From Massilia sp. R2A-15 (GTDB lineage: Bacteria > Pseudomonadota > Gammaproteobacteria > Burkholderiales > Burkholderiaceae_D): 64,000 nt of DNA. The DNA lies in NCBI RefSeq assembly GCF_030704305.1, contig NZ_CP131935.1:1860001-1924000 (forward strand). Direction: 5' to 3'. The notes beneath the pieces are model-generated. The model did not search any database. It worked only from the letters and a program-made list of their open reading frames with translations, and had not been told where the DNA came from. Made by a program: the position numbers and the translations under genes. This document shows, one piece after another, positions 19,285 to 28,854 of the stretch; position 1 is the first letter of the stretch; each line of letters opens with the position of its first letter.

Positions 19285-20280
19285 ATGAACACCATCCTCA
19301 AGCCGCTCGCCGCCTTTGCAATGCTTCTGGGCTGCATGCACGCGTCCGCAGCGGAAAAAATCACCATTATGGTCGGCGGAATCGAGAAACAAATCTACCT
19401 GCCGGCGAAGCTGGCCGAACAGCTCGGCTATCTCAAGGAGACCGGACTCGACGTCGAGCTGCTCAGCGAGCCGGCGGGCGTGAACGCCGAGACCGAGATG
19501 CTGTCGGGCGCAGCCCAGGGCGTGATCGGCTTCTACGACCATACGATCGACCTGCAGGCGCGCGGCAAGATGGTCGAGTCGGTGGTGCAGTTCAGCCAGG
19601 CGCCTGGCGAAGTGATCCTGGTATCAAAGGCGGCCGCGAAAGAGGTGCGCTCGCCGGCGGACTTCAAGGGCCGCACGCTGGGTGTCACGGGCCTCGGTTC
19701 GTCCACCAATTTCCTCACCTTGTACCTGGCGGCGAAGGCCGGTATCAAGAACACCGAATTCACCACCCTGCCGGTAGGTGCGGGCGCGAGCTTTATCGCC
19801 GCGATGGGACAGGGGAAGATCGATGCGGGCATGACTACCGAGCCGACCATTTCGCGCCTCCTGTCGACCGGCGCGGCCACCGTCCTTGTTGACCTGCGTA
19901 CGGTGAAGGAAACCGAAGCGGCGCTGGGCGGCACCTATCCTGCGGCCTGTCTGTACATGCCGACCGCATGGGTCAATACGCACAAGGAGCAGGTGCAGAA
20001 ACTGGCCACTGCGTTCGTCAAGACGCTGCGCTTCATTCGCACCCACAGCGCCAAGGAGATCGCCGAGAAGATGCCGGCCGAGTATTCAGCCGTCAATCGC
20101 CAGCAGTACATCGACGCGCTCGAGGCCAGCAAGATGATGTTTACCGCCGACGGCGTGATGCCCGAGAACGGCCCGCCCACGGTGCTGAAGGTGCTGAACG
20201 GCTTCGACAAGGCGGTGCAGGGCAAGTCCATCAACCTGGCCAACACCTTCAGCACCGAGTTCGTCAAGGCCGTCAAATAA
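19285..20280 (+). CDS. ABC transporter substrate-binding protein, NitT/TauT family
   Basis: A 331-residue periplasmic protein with a signal peptide (LAAFAMLLGCMHASAA) and the SsuA/NMT1-like fold typical of nitrate, sulfonate and thiamine-precursor binding proteins (LAEQLGYLKETGLDVELL; DFKGRTLGVTGLGSSTNFL). The ribosome site is GAAGGAGA. Its stop codon shares one base with the start of the ATPase gene, so binding protein, ATPase and permease are translationally coupled. The ligand cannot be read from sequence; the TctD/TctE-like control suggests an organic anion or sulfonate. Confidence 0.9.
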   Translation: MNTILKPLAAFAMLLGCMHASAAEKITIMVGGIEKQIYLPAKLAEQLGYLKETGLDVELLSEPAGVNAETEMLSGAAQGVIGFYDHTIDLQARGKMVESVVQFSQAPGEVILVSKAAAKEVRSPADFKGRTLGVTGLGSSTNFLTLYLAAKAGIKNTEFTTLPVGAGASFIAAMGQGKIDAGMTTEPTISRLLSTGAATVLVDLRTVKETEAALGGTYPAACLYMPTAWVNTHKEQVQKLATAFVKTLRFIRTHSAKEIAEKMPAEYSAVNRQQYIDALEASKMMFTADGVMPENGPPTVLKVLNGFDKAVQGKSINLANTFSTEFVKAVK

Positions 20281-21071
20281 TGTCCAATGTCGCGATCGAA
20301 CTGCGCAACGTCACGCGCAAATTCATCAGCCCCGCAGGCAAGACCACATTGGCGCTGGCGGACTTCAGTCTGACGGTCAACGAAGGCGATTTCTGCGCAA
20401 TCGTCGGACCAACCGGATGCGGAAAATCGACCACGCTGGGGATGATCACAGGACTCAATCCGCCGTCTTCCGGCTCGGTCAGCGTTTTCGGCCAGCGCGT
20501 CACCGGCATCCATCCGGATATCGGCTTCGTGTTCCAGTCCGACGCGGTTTTCCCGTGGAAGAACGTGATCGACAACGTCGCGCTCGGACCGATTTATCGC
20601 GGCACCGACAAGAAGCTGGCGACCGAGATGGCGGCGCAGTGGGTGCGCCGGGTCGGGCTGGCCGGATTCGAACGGCATTATCCGCACCAGCTCTCGGGCG
20701 GCATGCGCAAGCGCGTGGCCCTGGCGCAGACCTTCATCAACGAGCCGAAGATCTTGCTGATGGACGAACCCTTCTCGGCGCTGGACGTACAGACCAGGGC
20801 GCTGATGCAGGACGAGTTGCTGGGGCTGTGGTCCGAGAAGAAGGCGTCGGTCGTGTTCGTGACCCATGACATCGAGGAAGCCATCGCCTTGGCCGACCGC
20901 GTGGTAGTGCTGACCAAGGGCCCGGGTTCGGTCAAGAGCAGCTACGAGATTCCGCTCGCGCGTCCGCGCGAGGTTGCCACGGCGCGCTACTCCCCCGAAT
21001 TCATCGACTTGTCGAAGCGGATCTGGTCGGACCTCAAAGACGAAGTACAGATTTACATCGGAGCGAGATGA
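20280..21071 (+). CDS. ABC transporter ATP-binding protein, NitT/TauT family
   Basis: A 263-residue nucleotide-binding subunit with Walker A GPTGCGKST, Q-loop FVFQSDAVFPW, signature LSGGMRKR, Walker B ILLMDEP and switch histidine VTHDIEEA. It powers import of the ligand bound by the upstream protein. Start and stop codons overlap both neighbours (TAATG upstream, ATGA downstream), so it is made in step with them. The length is normal for the family. Confidence 0.93.
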   Translation: MSNVAIELRNVTRKFISPAGKTTLALADFSLTVNEGDFCAIVGPTGCGKSTTLGMITGLNPPSSGSVSVFGQRVTGIHPDIGFVFQSDAVFPWKNVIDNVALGPIYRGTDKKLATEMAAQWVRRVGLAGFERHYPHQLSGGMRKRVALAQTFINEPKILLMDEPFSALDVQTRALMQDELLGLWSEKKASVVFVTHDIEEAIALADRVVVLTKGPGSVKSSYEIPLARPREVATARYSPEFIDLSKRIWSDLKDEVQIYIGAR

Positions 21072-21937
21072 ATACGAATACCCTGAATGGCACGACGGCG
21101 CCGCCGGTCGACCGGGAAGATGAACGAAAAGCCATCGCGCGCGCGATCAATCATCGGCGCCTGGTCCTTTTCTTGCGGATTGCGGTTGCGGTCTGCACGC
21201 TCGCCGGATGGGAAGCTGCGGTGCGGTATGGCCTGATCGACCCATTCTTCTTCTCCCAGCCGTCGGCGATTTATGACCAGCTAAAGGTGTGGCTGACCGA
21301 GGGAACTTCGCAAGGTCCCTTGTGGAAGGAGCTGCTGGTGACGATGGAGGAGACCGCGCTCGGGTTTATCATTGGCAGCGCCCTCGGCATCCTGTTCGGG
21401 ATTGGCCTGGGCAGGAACCGGCTCGCGGCCGACGTCTTCAGCGTCTACATCAAGGTGGCCAACGCCATCCCGCGCGTTGTGCTCGGTTCGATCTTCATCA
21501 TCATGTTTGGCCTCGGGATGGGCTCGAAGGTGGCGTTGGCGGTGGTGATGGTGTTCTTCGTGGTGTTCGGCAATGCCTTCCAGGGCGTGCGCGAAGCGGA
21601 CAAGAACCTTATCGCCAACGCCTATATCCTCGGCGCCAGCAAACGCCAGGTGACGTTCACGGTGGTGTTCCCATCGGCGCTGACGTGGATACTGGCCAGC
21701 CTGCACGTAAGCTTCGGTTTTGCGCTGGTCGGCGCCGTGGTCGGCGAATTCCTCGGGGCGCGCCATGGCATCGGCCTGCTGATCTCGACCGCGCAAGGAA
21801 CCTTCAACGCGGCCGGCGTGTTCGCCGCGATGATTGTGCTGGCGGTCGTTGCGCTGGCCGCGGAGTACGCATTGACGGCGCTCGAGAACGTGCTGCTGAA
21901 ATGGCGGCCGGTGCAGTTCGTCGAACAAGGCATGTAG
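21068..21937 (+). CDS. ABC transporter permease, NitT/TauT family
   Basis: This 289-residue inner-membrane protein has six hydrophobic segments and the EAA-type coupling loop (EADKNLIANAYILGASKRQ) that contacts the ATPase. The ATGA start overlaps the stop of the ATPase gene. It forms the channel of the porin, binding protein, ATPase, permease import system. The operon ends here, with a hairpin and T-run about 40 bases downstream. Confidence 0.92.
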   Translation: MNTNTLNGTTAPPVDREDERKAIARAINHRRLVLFLRIAVAVCTLAGWEAAVRYGLIDPFFFSQPSAIYDQLKVWLTEGTSQGPLWKELLVTMEETALGFIIGSALGILFGIGLGRNRLAADVFSVYIKVANAIPRVVLGSIFIIMFGLGMGSKVALAVVMVFFVVFGNAFQGVREADKNLIANAYILGASKRQVTFTVVFPSALTWILASLHVSFGFALVGAVVGEFLGARHGIGLLISTAQGTFNAAGVFAAMIVLAVVALAAEYALTALENVLLKWRPVQFVEQGM

Positions 21938-21978
21938 CCGATCGAGCGAGAATTTCTCCTGTGCGAGAGCACATTCGC

Positions 21979-22001
21979 CCCGCGCTTGCGGGCCGTTTTT
22001 T
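21979..22001 (+). terminator. Putative terminator of the ABC import operon
   Basis: A short GC stem CCCGC/GCGGG with a GCTT loop (21979-21992) is followed by CCG and a T-run (21996-22001) on the plus strand, 41 bases after the permease stop. The convergent ATPase gene ends within the T-run. The stem is only five pairs, so confidence is moderate. Confidence 0.55.
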
Positions 22002-23311
22002 CAACCTTCGCCGACCAGGTCGGGGCGCGGCAGCTGAATCGTCCCGGTGTGGAAAGTGTATTCGAACAGGTTGGCGTAGCGGCCCCACTCGATCGCCACG
22101 CGCAGCGCGCTTTCGGCTTCCTCAGGGTTGAGGGTAAAGCGCAGCAGGCGCAGGAACAGCTCTTTGGGCAGGTCGCCGGAGCGGTCCTGTTCCAGTCCGT
22201 GGCAGATGTAGGCCACCAGAGGCACGTGTTCGAGCAGCTGCTTGCCGAAAATCGCCTGGCGCTGCGCATGGTCCGCCGCGACGAATTGCTCGCCCAGCGC
22301 GGTTATGCCGATGTCGCCGTTGGCCAGGCTGGCAAAGCCGAGGAAGGCCAGCGCGATCGACACTTCCAGCAGTTCGCGGTCGGTCAGGTCGGATTCTTCG
22401 GCCAGTTGCGGCAGGTCGGCGCTGCCGCGGAACGGTTCCTCCTGCAGCAGTTCGAGCACCGCTTCGATGCGCGCGCTGTCCGCTTCCGGCAGACGGTCGC
22501 CCAGCTGCAGCTTGACTTCCTTTTCCGCCGTCCGGCCGGGACGCGCACTGCCCGCCGTCATCAGGCCGTACACCTCGTCGATCAGCAGCCGCACTTCGGC
22601 CGATTCGACCGAGCGGGGACGCGGCAGTGCGATTGGCAATTCGGCGCGCACGCGGCCCGGGTTGCTGGAGAAGACCAGCACGCGGTCGGCCATCATGACC
22701 GCTTCCTCGATATTGTGCGACACCACCAGCATCGCCTTGGTGGGGATGCTGCCGGACTCCCACAGTTCGAGGATTTCCTCGCGCAGGCGTTCGCCGGTCA
22801 TCACGTCGAGCGCGGAGAAGGCCTCGTCCATCAGCAGCACCTCTGGCTCCATCACCAGTGCGCGGGCGATGCCGACGCGCTGGCGCATTCCTCCGGACAA
22901 TTCGCGCGGCAAAGCGCCCTCGAAGCCCGACAGGCCGATCAGGTCGATTACCTTGTCGGACCGGCGCGCGCGCTCGGCCAGCGGGACACCCTGCGCTTCC
23001 AGGCCGAGTTCGACGTTCTTCTGCACCGTCAGCCACGGGAACAGCGCAAACGACTGGAACACCATGCGGATGCCGCGCGCGGCGCCGGCCAGCGGCATGC
23101 CGCGGTACAGCACCTGGCCCTGGTCGGCGCGGATCAGGCCGGCGAGGATACGCAACATTGTCGACTTACCGGAGCCGGACTGGCCGAGCAGGGCGACGAT
23201 CTCGCCTTCGTGCAGGGCGAAATCAACGCCTTCGAGGACATTGCGCGCAGTGCCATCGGCGGAGCGGAACGCCTTGCCGACGCCTTTCAGTTCGAGGATG
23301 GGAGTGGACAT
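22001..23311 (-). CDS. ABC ATPase with C-terminal AAA-associated domain
   Basis: A 436-residue protein. Residues 1-230 are a NitT/TauT-type ATPase (Walker [10 protein letters not shown], signature LSGGMRQR, Walker B VLLMDEA, switch VVSHNIEEA). Residues 280-430 form a helical extension ([20 protein letters not shown], then [10 protein letters not shown]) of the kind annotated as AAA-associated C-terminal domain, thought to be regulatory. Walker B ends in DEA instead of the usual DEP. It is the third gene of a leftward operon behind the double permease, with a 9-base gap. No binding protein is encoded in this operon. Confidence 0.88.
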   Translation of the reverse strand: MSTPILELKGVGKAFRSADGTARNVLEGVDFALHEGEIVALLGQSGSGKSTMLRILAGLIRADQGQVLYRGMPLAGAARGIRMVFQSFALFPWLTVQKNVELGLEAQGVPLAERARRSDKVIDLIGLSGFEGALPRELSGGMRQRVGIARALVMEPEVLLMDEAFSALDVMTGERLREEILELWESGSIPTKAMLVVSHNIEEAVMMADRVLVFSSNPGRVRAELPIALPRPRSVESAEVRLLIDEVYGLMTAGSARPGRTAEKEVKLQLGDRLPEADSARIEAVLELLQEEPFRGSADLPQLAEESDLTDRELLEVSIALAFLGFASLANGDIGITALGEQFVAADHAQRQAIFGKQLLEHVPLVAYICHGLEQDRSGDLPKELFLRLLRFTLNPEEAESALRVAIEWGRYANLFEYTFHTGTIQLPRPDLVGEG

Positions 23312-23320
23312 CGGATGTTC

Positions 23321-25057
23321 CTAAAAATGCAGGCGGTTTTCCGCCATCTGATACAGGCGCCGCCAGACGAAGTGATTCAGACCCATCACGTAAATGCACA
23401 TAATGGCGATGCCGAGCGCGATGCGGGGGAAGTCTCCTTTCGCAGTCATCTCGGCGATATAGCTACCGATGCCGTGCGCCTGCAGCGTAGTGTCGCCCCA
23501 GGTGACGTATTCGGCGACGATGCTCGCGTTCCACGAGCCGCCAGTAGCGGTGATCGCGCCGGTGACGAAGCTCGGGAAGATCGCCGGCAGCAGGTAACGG
23601 CGCCACTTCAGCCATCCGGACAGGCCGAAATTGCGGCTCGCATAGCGCAGTTCGGTCGGGATCGTCGATGCGCCCGCGATGACGTTGAACAGCAGGTACC
23701 ACTGGGTACCCAGGATCATCAGTGGCGAGAGCCAGATGTCCGGCTCGAGCTTGAAATGCACGATGCCGACCACCGCCACGGGGAACATCAAGTTGGCCGG
23801 AAAGGCGGCGAAGAACTGGGCCATCGCCTGCACGCGCTGGGCCAGGCGCGGATTCAGCCCGACCCACACGCCCACGGGTACCCACACCAGGGCGGCCAGC
23901 AGCAGCAACAGCAGCACGCGGCTCAAGGTGTAGAAGCCGAGGAGGAACACGCGGCCAACTTCAGCCCATCCCACTTCGCTCTGGACGAAGTGCACCAGCG
24001 TCCACAATGCATAGAAGGCCAGCGCCGCAATGATCGCATCCCAGGCGCGTTCCGAGACGATCGAGCCAACGCCGGCTTGGGCGCGCACCGACGTGCCGTC
24101 GTGGCGCAGCCGGAAGATCGCAAGCGAACGTTCGAGCAGCGCGATGCAGCGGGCGCCGAGCGCCTTGGTTCGTTCGGTGCGGCGCAGCCACGTCAGCAGC
24201 CACGATTGCTGGGCGGTTTCGCTGCCGGTCTCCTCGAAACGGAACTTGTCGGCCCATGCGAGCAGAGGGCGGAAAAATAATTGGTCGTACATCAGCACCC
24301 CCACCAGCATGGCGCCGATGGCCCAGCCGATCGCATACAGGTTGCGCTGCTCGATGGCCAAGGCGATGTACGACCCGATACCGGGCAGCTTGATGTTCTG
24401 GTTGGCGACCGAGATCGCTTCGGCGGCGACGACGAAAAACCAACCGCCCGACATCGACATCATCATGTTCCATAGCAGGCCGGGGATGGCGTACGGGAGT
24501 TCCAGGCGCCAGAAGCGCTGCCAGGAAGACAGCTGATAGACGGTCGCCGCCTCCACCAATTCGCCCGGTACGGTGCGAAACCCCTGGTAGGCGCTGAATG
24601 CCATGTTCCATGCCTGCGAGGTGAAGATGGCGAAAATCGCCGCGCATTCGACGCCCAGCAGGTTGCCCGGGAAGAGCGCGATGAAGCCGGTCACGGTGAT
24701 CGACAGGAAGCCGAGGATGGGGATCGACTGCAGGATGTCGAGCAGGGGCACGAGCACCTTTTCGGCAGCGCGGTATTTGGTGGCCAGCGTGGCGAACACG
24801 CAGCTGAACACCACCGAGGCGCCCAGCGCCAGGAACATACGCAGCGTCGTGCGCAGCAGATAATAGGGCAGCTGGGCCGGCGCGAGCGACAGCGTCATTG
24901 GCTGGCCCAAGCGATAGGGATGCGCCATTTGCGCCGCGCCGTAAGCCAGCAGGACCAGGGCCGCCAGCACGATCGGCAGCAGCGCCCAGTCCCACCGGTT
25001 GCCGCCCGCTTCGACGACCTGGCGCGGGAAGAATTGCTTGCGTTCGCTCATCGGCAT
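23321..25057 (-). CDS. Fused double ABC permease
   Basis: A 578-residue protein made of two permease halves in tandem. Each half has about six membrane segments and its own EAA loop (first: VEAATVYQLSSWQRFWRLE; second: RNFGLSGWLKWRRYLLP). Such fused permeases pair with ATPases that carry the AAA-associated extension, as the next gene does. One polypeptide thus replaces the usual permease dimer. The ATG follows the porin stop by two bases. The substrate is unknown; the binding protein may be the one in the convergent operon or lie elsewhere. Confidence 0.88.
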   Translation of the reverse strand: MPMSERKQFFPRQVVEAGGNRWDWALLPIVLAALVLLAYGAAQMAHPYRLGQPMTLSLAPAQLPYYLLRTTLRMFLALGASVVFSCVFATLATKYRAAEKVLVPLLDILQSIPILGFLSITVTGFIALFPGNLLGVECAAIFAIFTSQAWNMAFSAYQGFRTVPGELVEAATVYQLSSWQRFWRLELPYAIPGLLWNMMMSMSGGWFFVVAAEAISVANQNIKLPGIGSYIALAIEQRNLYAIGWAIGAMLVGVLMYDQLFFRPLLAWADKFRFEETGSETAQQSWLLTWLRRTERTKALGARCIALLERSLAIFRLRHDGTSVRAQAGVGSIVSERAWDAIIAALAFYALWTLVHFVQSEVGWAEVGRVFLLGFYTLSRVLLLLLLAALVWVPVGVWVGLNPRLAQRVQAMAQFFAAFPANLMFPVAVVGIVHFKLEPDIWLSPLMILGTQWYLLFNVIAGASTIPTELRYASRNFGLSGWLKWRRYLLPAIFPSFVTGAITATGGSWNASIVAEYVTWGDTTLQAHGIGSYIAEMTAKGDFPRIALGIAIMCIYVMGLNHFVWRRLYQMAENRLHF

Positions 25058-25059
25058 GC

Positions 25060-26373
25060 TCAGAATTCGGCGTGCAGCCGCACGGAGGCCACGGTGACCG
25101 GGCCGCGGTCACGGTTATATGCGGGGTTTGCGATGCGCTGCAGGTTCAAGCCGAAGTGGGCGCCGTCGCGCAGTGCCAGGTTGTAGAAGCATTCGCCCAC
25201 CACTTCGGGCCGATAAGTAATTCGGCCATCGCCGAGGAAGAAGCCGGCGCCACCGGCAGCCAGATAAGCGATGTGCGGCGCCGACAGACCGTTGCGCGCC
25301 AGCGCGACGCCGGCGGTGTCGGCGGGGCGCGACCAACCCGCGCCTTTGACCAGCGCGCCGGCGGACATCGACCGGTCAATTTCGGCGAAGGCGTAGGTCT
25401 CGGTCTTGCCGTCTGCCCAGCTGGCGCGGGCAAACACGCCGGCCTGCGCCGTCAATGCCTGTTCAACGCTGGCGCCGACGCCGATTTTCGCATGACGACT
25501 GCGCACACCGGCCACCGCGGGCGGTGCGCCAAGCGCGAGTGCGTCCGTGTAGGTGCCCATATTGGCGACGTTGCGGAACACGAGCAGGCGGACCGCACCG
25601 CCCTCGTGGCGATGCTCGAGTTCGACCTGGTCGCCGTAGCGGCGGAAGATCTTCGGATCGAGCGCCAGCCCGTTCGATTCGCGCGGTTGGACGAAGCGGC
25701 CCGCGCGCAAACTCCAATCGCCGTCGACGTATTCGATCGTCGCGCCCCAGGTGTAGCCGCGCGAGTCGGCGGCAAAATCGTAAGCGCCGTAGCTGATCAG
25801 CGACCAGTTCATGAACTGTGTCCTGGCGTCGTGGCTGTAGGCGTTGTTGTCGAACAGGTCGACCACCGCGAGATTGCCGGCGGTGAGCGTCAGGCGCCTG
25901 CGGTCCGTGAATCCGGCCAGCTGGTTGGCGGCCGATTCGACCTGCGTGCTGCCGCCGCCCAGTCCCCACACCTGGCGCAGAAAGGCGCGGGCACGGTAAA
26001 AGGTCGGGTTGGCGCCCGAGGTGCGCGCCATTTCGCCGTTCGTCATGCCGCCGAGGCCGGCGAGGTGCGACAGGGGAACGCCTTGCGCAAGTTCTGGATC
26101 GATGTACAGTTCCGCGCCGGCCCATGGCCTGAATCCAAATGCCGCGGTGGCGGTGAACGAGTAACTTTTTTCGGCCGCCGGCGCCAAGCTGTTGACACCG
26201 GTGTATGGCGAGCTGAACGCATCCTTGTGCTGCCAGATGTAGGTGGACTGGAATTTCGCGTTCCATTGTTCCTCGTCGGCGCGGGCGCCGTCAGGCGCGG
26301 CGAGCGCCAGCAGCGAGAACAGAAACGGCGCGGCGGCGCGCAGATGGATGCAGATTCGCATAATCGATTCCAT
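25060..26373 (-). CDS. OprB-like carbohydrate-type porin
   Basis: A 437-residue outer-membrane protein with a signal peptide (FLFSLLALAAPDGARA), the opening EQWNAKFQSTYIWQHK and a barrel with many aromatic girdle residues, closing with a terminal phenylalanine (RLHAEF). The pattern fits the OprB-like group often labelled carbohydrate porins, although members also carry other solutes. The ATG at 26373 is chosen; a second ATG four codons later is equally possible, and neither has a strong ribosome site. It heads the operon porin, double permease, ATPase. Confidence 0.8.
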   Translation of the reverse strand: MESIMRICIHLRAAAPFLFSLLALAAPDGARADEEQWNAKFQSTYIWQHKDAFSSPYTGVNSLAPAAEKSYSFTATAAFGFRPWAGAELYIDPELAQGVPLSHLAGLGGMTNGEMARTSGANPTFYRARAFLRQVWGLGGGSTQVESAANQLAGFTDRRRLTLTAGNLAVVDLFDNNAYSHDARTQFMNWSLISYGAYDFAADSRGYTWGATIEYVDGDWSLRAGRFVQPRESNGLALDPKIFRRYGDQVELEHRHEGGAVRLLVFRNVANMGTYTDALALGAPPAVAGVRSRHAKIGVGASVEQALTAQAGVFARASWADGKTETYAFAEIDRSMSAGALVKGAGWSRPADTAGVALARNGLSAPHIAYLAAGGAGFFLGDGRITYRPEVVGECFYNLALRDGAHFGLNLQRIANPAYNRDRGPVTVASVRLHAEF

Positions 26374-26979
26374 GTCGGTGGAAGGCTCAATGCATGAGCC
26401 GTGATTGTAGGCTTGACTGACGATATTCCGCGCCAGCGAGTGCGGGAGCAAATGGATGCGTGCACGCGACCAATCCACCGGCATGACATCGCAGAGAAAA
26501 GGGTTAGGATGATATCAGTGCAAGATGTCCGCGGTCTATCCGAATCGTTGCGACTTGGTAATTGTGATTGCGGCGCGAAAATGGAGCATATCTTTGGCGT
26601 TTCATCGGCTGCCTCCTGGAGGCACCATGAGGAGGCTCAGCCCGCGTAAGGACCGTGAAACCGCTCCACAGATCGACGCAACAATCGCAATGCAACAGGA
26701 ATTCGGCGACCCCGCGCGCGCCTTCTCGACATTGATCAGGCCGAGCGCGAAACTTTGCGCGTTGGTCTGATGGCGAAAGCGCCCTCATTTTGCAGCGCTT
26801 GAACCGTCACTGGCGAATCCGGACGACAATTCTTACACTGCGTCGGTCATTCTCCCATGGGGTAACAATTCAGGCACATCGGGTGCAACCAGCACTCGGG
26901 AAGCGCTGCTCCTAATTCGGCGCTAATTATTCCGCCTTATCGTTCGGATATCGACAATTCTATTGATTAGCGAGATTCC
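26374..26979. other. Non-coding gap containing an intergenic repeat
   Basis: About 600 bases between two divergent genes. No gene with a credible start is visible. A 95-codon open frame on the minus strand (26504-26788) has no ribosome site and ends in the repeat. The leftward porin and rightward COG4705 operon promoters must lie here. AT-rich GATTAGCGAGATTCC directly precedes the rightward start, with no strong Shine-Dalgarno. Confidence 0.5.
26507..26569. repeat. Intergenic repeat, copy 2
   Basis: Matches 8125-8187 in the same orientation at 51 of 63 positions. Both copies encode, on the minus strand, the similar peptide NYxxATIRxxxGHLxLxSS, with most differences outside two conserved 12-14-base blocks. 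It is too short to identify as an insertion sequence. Confidence 0.6.
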
Positions 26980-27753
26980 ATGCATCCGATGACAGCCACC
27001 GATTCCGTCCTGGTTCGCAACAGGGTGCCCGAGGTAACGCTGGTTTTCTGGATTATTAAAGTTCTTTCGACCACGGTGGGCGAGACCGGCGCCGACTATC
27101 TGGCGGTCAATGCCGGCCTCGGACCGCTGGTCACCGATGCAATCATGGGGACGCTGCTGGCCTTGGCGCTGGCGCTGCAGTTGCGCAACGGCCGCTACGT
27201 GCCGTGGACCTACTGGCTCACCGTCGTTCTGCTGAGCGTTGTCGGTACGCAACTCACGGACTTCCTGACCGACAAACTCGGCGTGAGCCTGTACGCCAGC
27301 ACCGCGGTGTTCAGCGCCGCGCTGGCCGTGGCGTTCGCGGTTTGGTACAGTTGCGAGCGCACGCTATCGATCCAGTCCATCGTCACCCGGCGCCGCGAAT
27401 TGTTTTACTGGGTGGTCATCCTGCTCACGTTTGCGCTTGGAACCGCAGCCGGCGACTTGGCAACCGAGGCGCTGGGGCTTGGCTTTCGTATCGGCGTGAT
27501 GGTGTTCTGCGGCCTGATTTTCGCCATCTTCGCCGCTTACCGCTTTGGCGCCAATCCGGTATTGACGTTCTGGCTGGCGTATATTCTGACCCGGCCGCTG
27601 GGCGCTTCTCTGGGCGACCTGCTGTCGCAGTCGACCGAGTACGGCGGCATCGGCTGGGGCAACATCAATACCAGCGCCGCTTTTCTTGCCGTGATCGCAG
27701 CGCTGGTCATTTCCATCAGCCGGTCACGGACCCCGGCGCCCATCATCCCTTAA
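26980..27753 (+). CDS. COG4705-family membrane protein with four internal repeats
   Basis: A 257-residue inner-membrane protein with about eight hydrophobic segments. Four pseudo-repeats carry the same signature, roughly TxxGxxxx[12 protein letters not shown] (near 31), [11 protein letters not shown] (near 86), [11 protein letters not shown] (near 150) and [11 protein letters not shown] (near 206). This suggests a pore or carrier built from four two-helix units, each offering an acidic residue. The family is described only as uncharacterised membrane-anchored proteins. It heads an operon with an exported helical protein, a response regulator, a kinase and an RND pump. A second family member lies at 35167-35973. 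Confidence 0.82.
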   Translation: MHPMTATDSVLVRNRVPEVTLVFWIIKVLSTTVGETGADYLAVNAGLGPLVTDAIMGTLLALALALQLRNGRYVPWTYWLTVVLLSVVGTQLTDFLTDKLGVSLYASTAVFSAALAVAFAVWYSCERTLSIQSIVTRRRELFYWVVILLTFALGTAAGDLATEALGLGFRIGVMVFCGLIFAIFAAYRFGANPVLTFWLAYILTRPLGASLGDLLSQSTEYGGIGWGNINTSAAFLAVIAALVISISRSRTPAPIIP

Positions 27754-27770
27754 CCATCAGGAGTCGACAC

Positions 27771-28184
27771 ATGCAAGCAAAGACTATTCTTCGCCACTCG
27801 CTGGCAACCTGCGTTGCGACGTTGCTGGCCGTGACGAGTGTTGGCCCGGCCGGCCTGCAACTGGCGCCGGCGCGCGCCGGTGAAGCATCGAAGCTTGGCG
27901 ACCTTGGCCGCTTCCGTGCCATCGCCCAGGACACCTCGACGCTGGTCGCGAAAGGCCAGCTTGCGCAAGCGAAGGCACGCATCAAGGACCTCGAGACCAG
28001 CTGGGACGAAGCCGAAGCGGGCCTCAAGCCGCGCGCGGCGACCGACTGGCACGTGCTCGATAAGGCGATCGACCGGGCGTTGTCAGCCTTGCGTGCCGAC
28101 CGCGTGGACGCCGCCGCCTGTCAACAGGCGATGGCCGATCTGCTCGCGGCGTTCGACAAGGCCGGCGCCGGAAAGCCGAAGTAA
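27771..28184 (+). CDS. Exported helical protein, unknown function
   Basis: A 137-residue protein behind a good site (CAGGAGTCGACAC). It has a signal peptide ([18 protein letters not shown]..., cleavage near APARAG) and a mature part that is almost entirely amphipathic helix with many Ala, Lys and Asp ([20 protein letters not shown]). One cysteine is present. Its position 17 bases after the COG4705 gene and 4 bases before a response regulator suggests a periplasmic accessory of the membrane protein or of the sensor kinase. I cannot assign it to a family. Confidence 0.75.
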   Translation: MQAKTILRHSLATCVATLLAVTSVGPAGLQLAPARAGEASKLGDLGRFRAIAQDTSTLVAKGQLAQAKARIKDLETSWDEAEAGLKPRAATDWHVLDKAIDRALSALRADRVDAAACQQAMADLLAAFDKAGAGKPK

Positions 28185-28188
28185 GCGC

Positions 28189-28854
28189 GTGCGTGTCCTG
28201 CTGGTGGAAGACGATCCGATGATCGGTGAGGCGCTAGTCACCGCGCTGCGCGACGGCGCTTATGCCGTCGACTGGGTGCGCGACGGCGCGTCGGCGCACA
28301 GCGCGCTCGCGATGGAGGATTATCAGGCGGTGCTGCTTGACCTCGGTCTGCCGGACCATGATGGGCTGGAAGTGCTGCGCCGGCTGCGCGGCGCCGGCAG
28401 CACTGCCCCGGTGGTGATCCTCACGGCGCGCGACGGCCTGCAGGACCGGATCGATGGCCTCGACCTGGGCGCCGACGATTATCTGGTCAAACCGTTCGAG
28501 ACAAGCGAGTTGTTCGCGAGGCTGCGCGCGATCACGCGCCGCAGCGCCGCTGGCCAGGCGACACCGCGGCTCGGCAACGGCCTGGTGGAACTCGACCCCG
28601 CCACCCATCAAGCATGCGCCGGCACGGAGCGCTGCCTGCTGAGCGCACGCGAGTTCGCCCTGATGCACGCGCTGCTGCTGCGTCCCGGGACCATCCTGAC
28701 GAGGAGCGAACTGGAAGCGCGCATCTACGGCTGGAACGAGGAGGTCGAGAGCAACGCGGTCGACTTCCTGATCCATTCGGTCCGGAAAAAGCTGGGCGCC
28801 GGCGTGATCAAGAACGTCCGCGGCGCCGGATGGATGGTGGAGAAGGGCCGATGA
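28189..28854 (+). CDS. OmpR-family response regulator
   Basis: A 221-residue regulator starting at GTG (28189), 4 bases after the previous stop. The receiver has D51 in VLLDLGLPD, the switch lysine in DDYLVKPFE, and a winged-helix output ending IKNVRGAGWMVEKGR. The closest pattern is PmrA/QseB. It overlaps the kinase gene by an ATGA. Placed between the COG4705 unit and the RND pump, it probably controls this whole transcription unit. Confidence 0.9.
   Translation: MRVLLVEDDPMIGEALVTALRDGAYAVDWVRDGASAHSALAMEDYQAVLLDLGLPDHDGLEVLRRLRGAGSTAPVVILTARDGLQDRIDGLDLGADDYLVKPFETSELFARLRAITRRSAAGQATPRLGNGLVELDPATHQACAGTERCLLSAREFALMHALLLRPGTILTRSELEARIYGWNEEVESNAVDFLIHSVRKKLGAGVIKNVRGAGWMVEKGR

Noticed and set aside
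21986..24280. A 764-codon open frame on the plus strand
   Set aside because: It lies opposite the ABC ATPase and double permease, has His/Gln/Arg-rich antisense composition and no domain; long antisense frames are normal in such GC-rich DNA.
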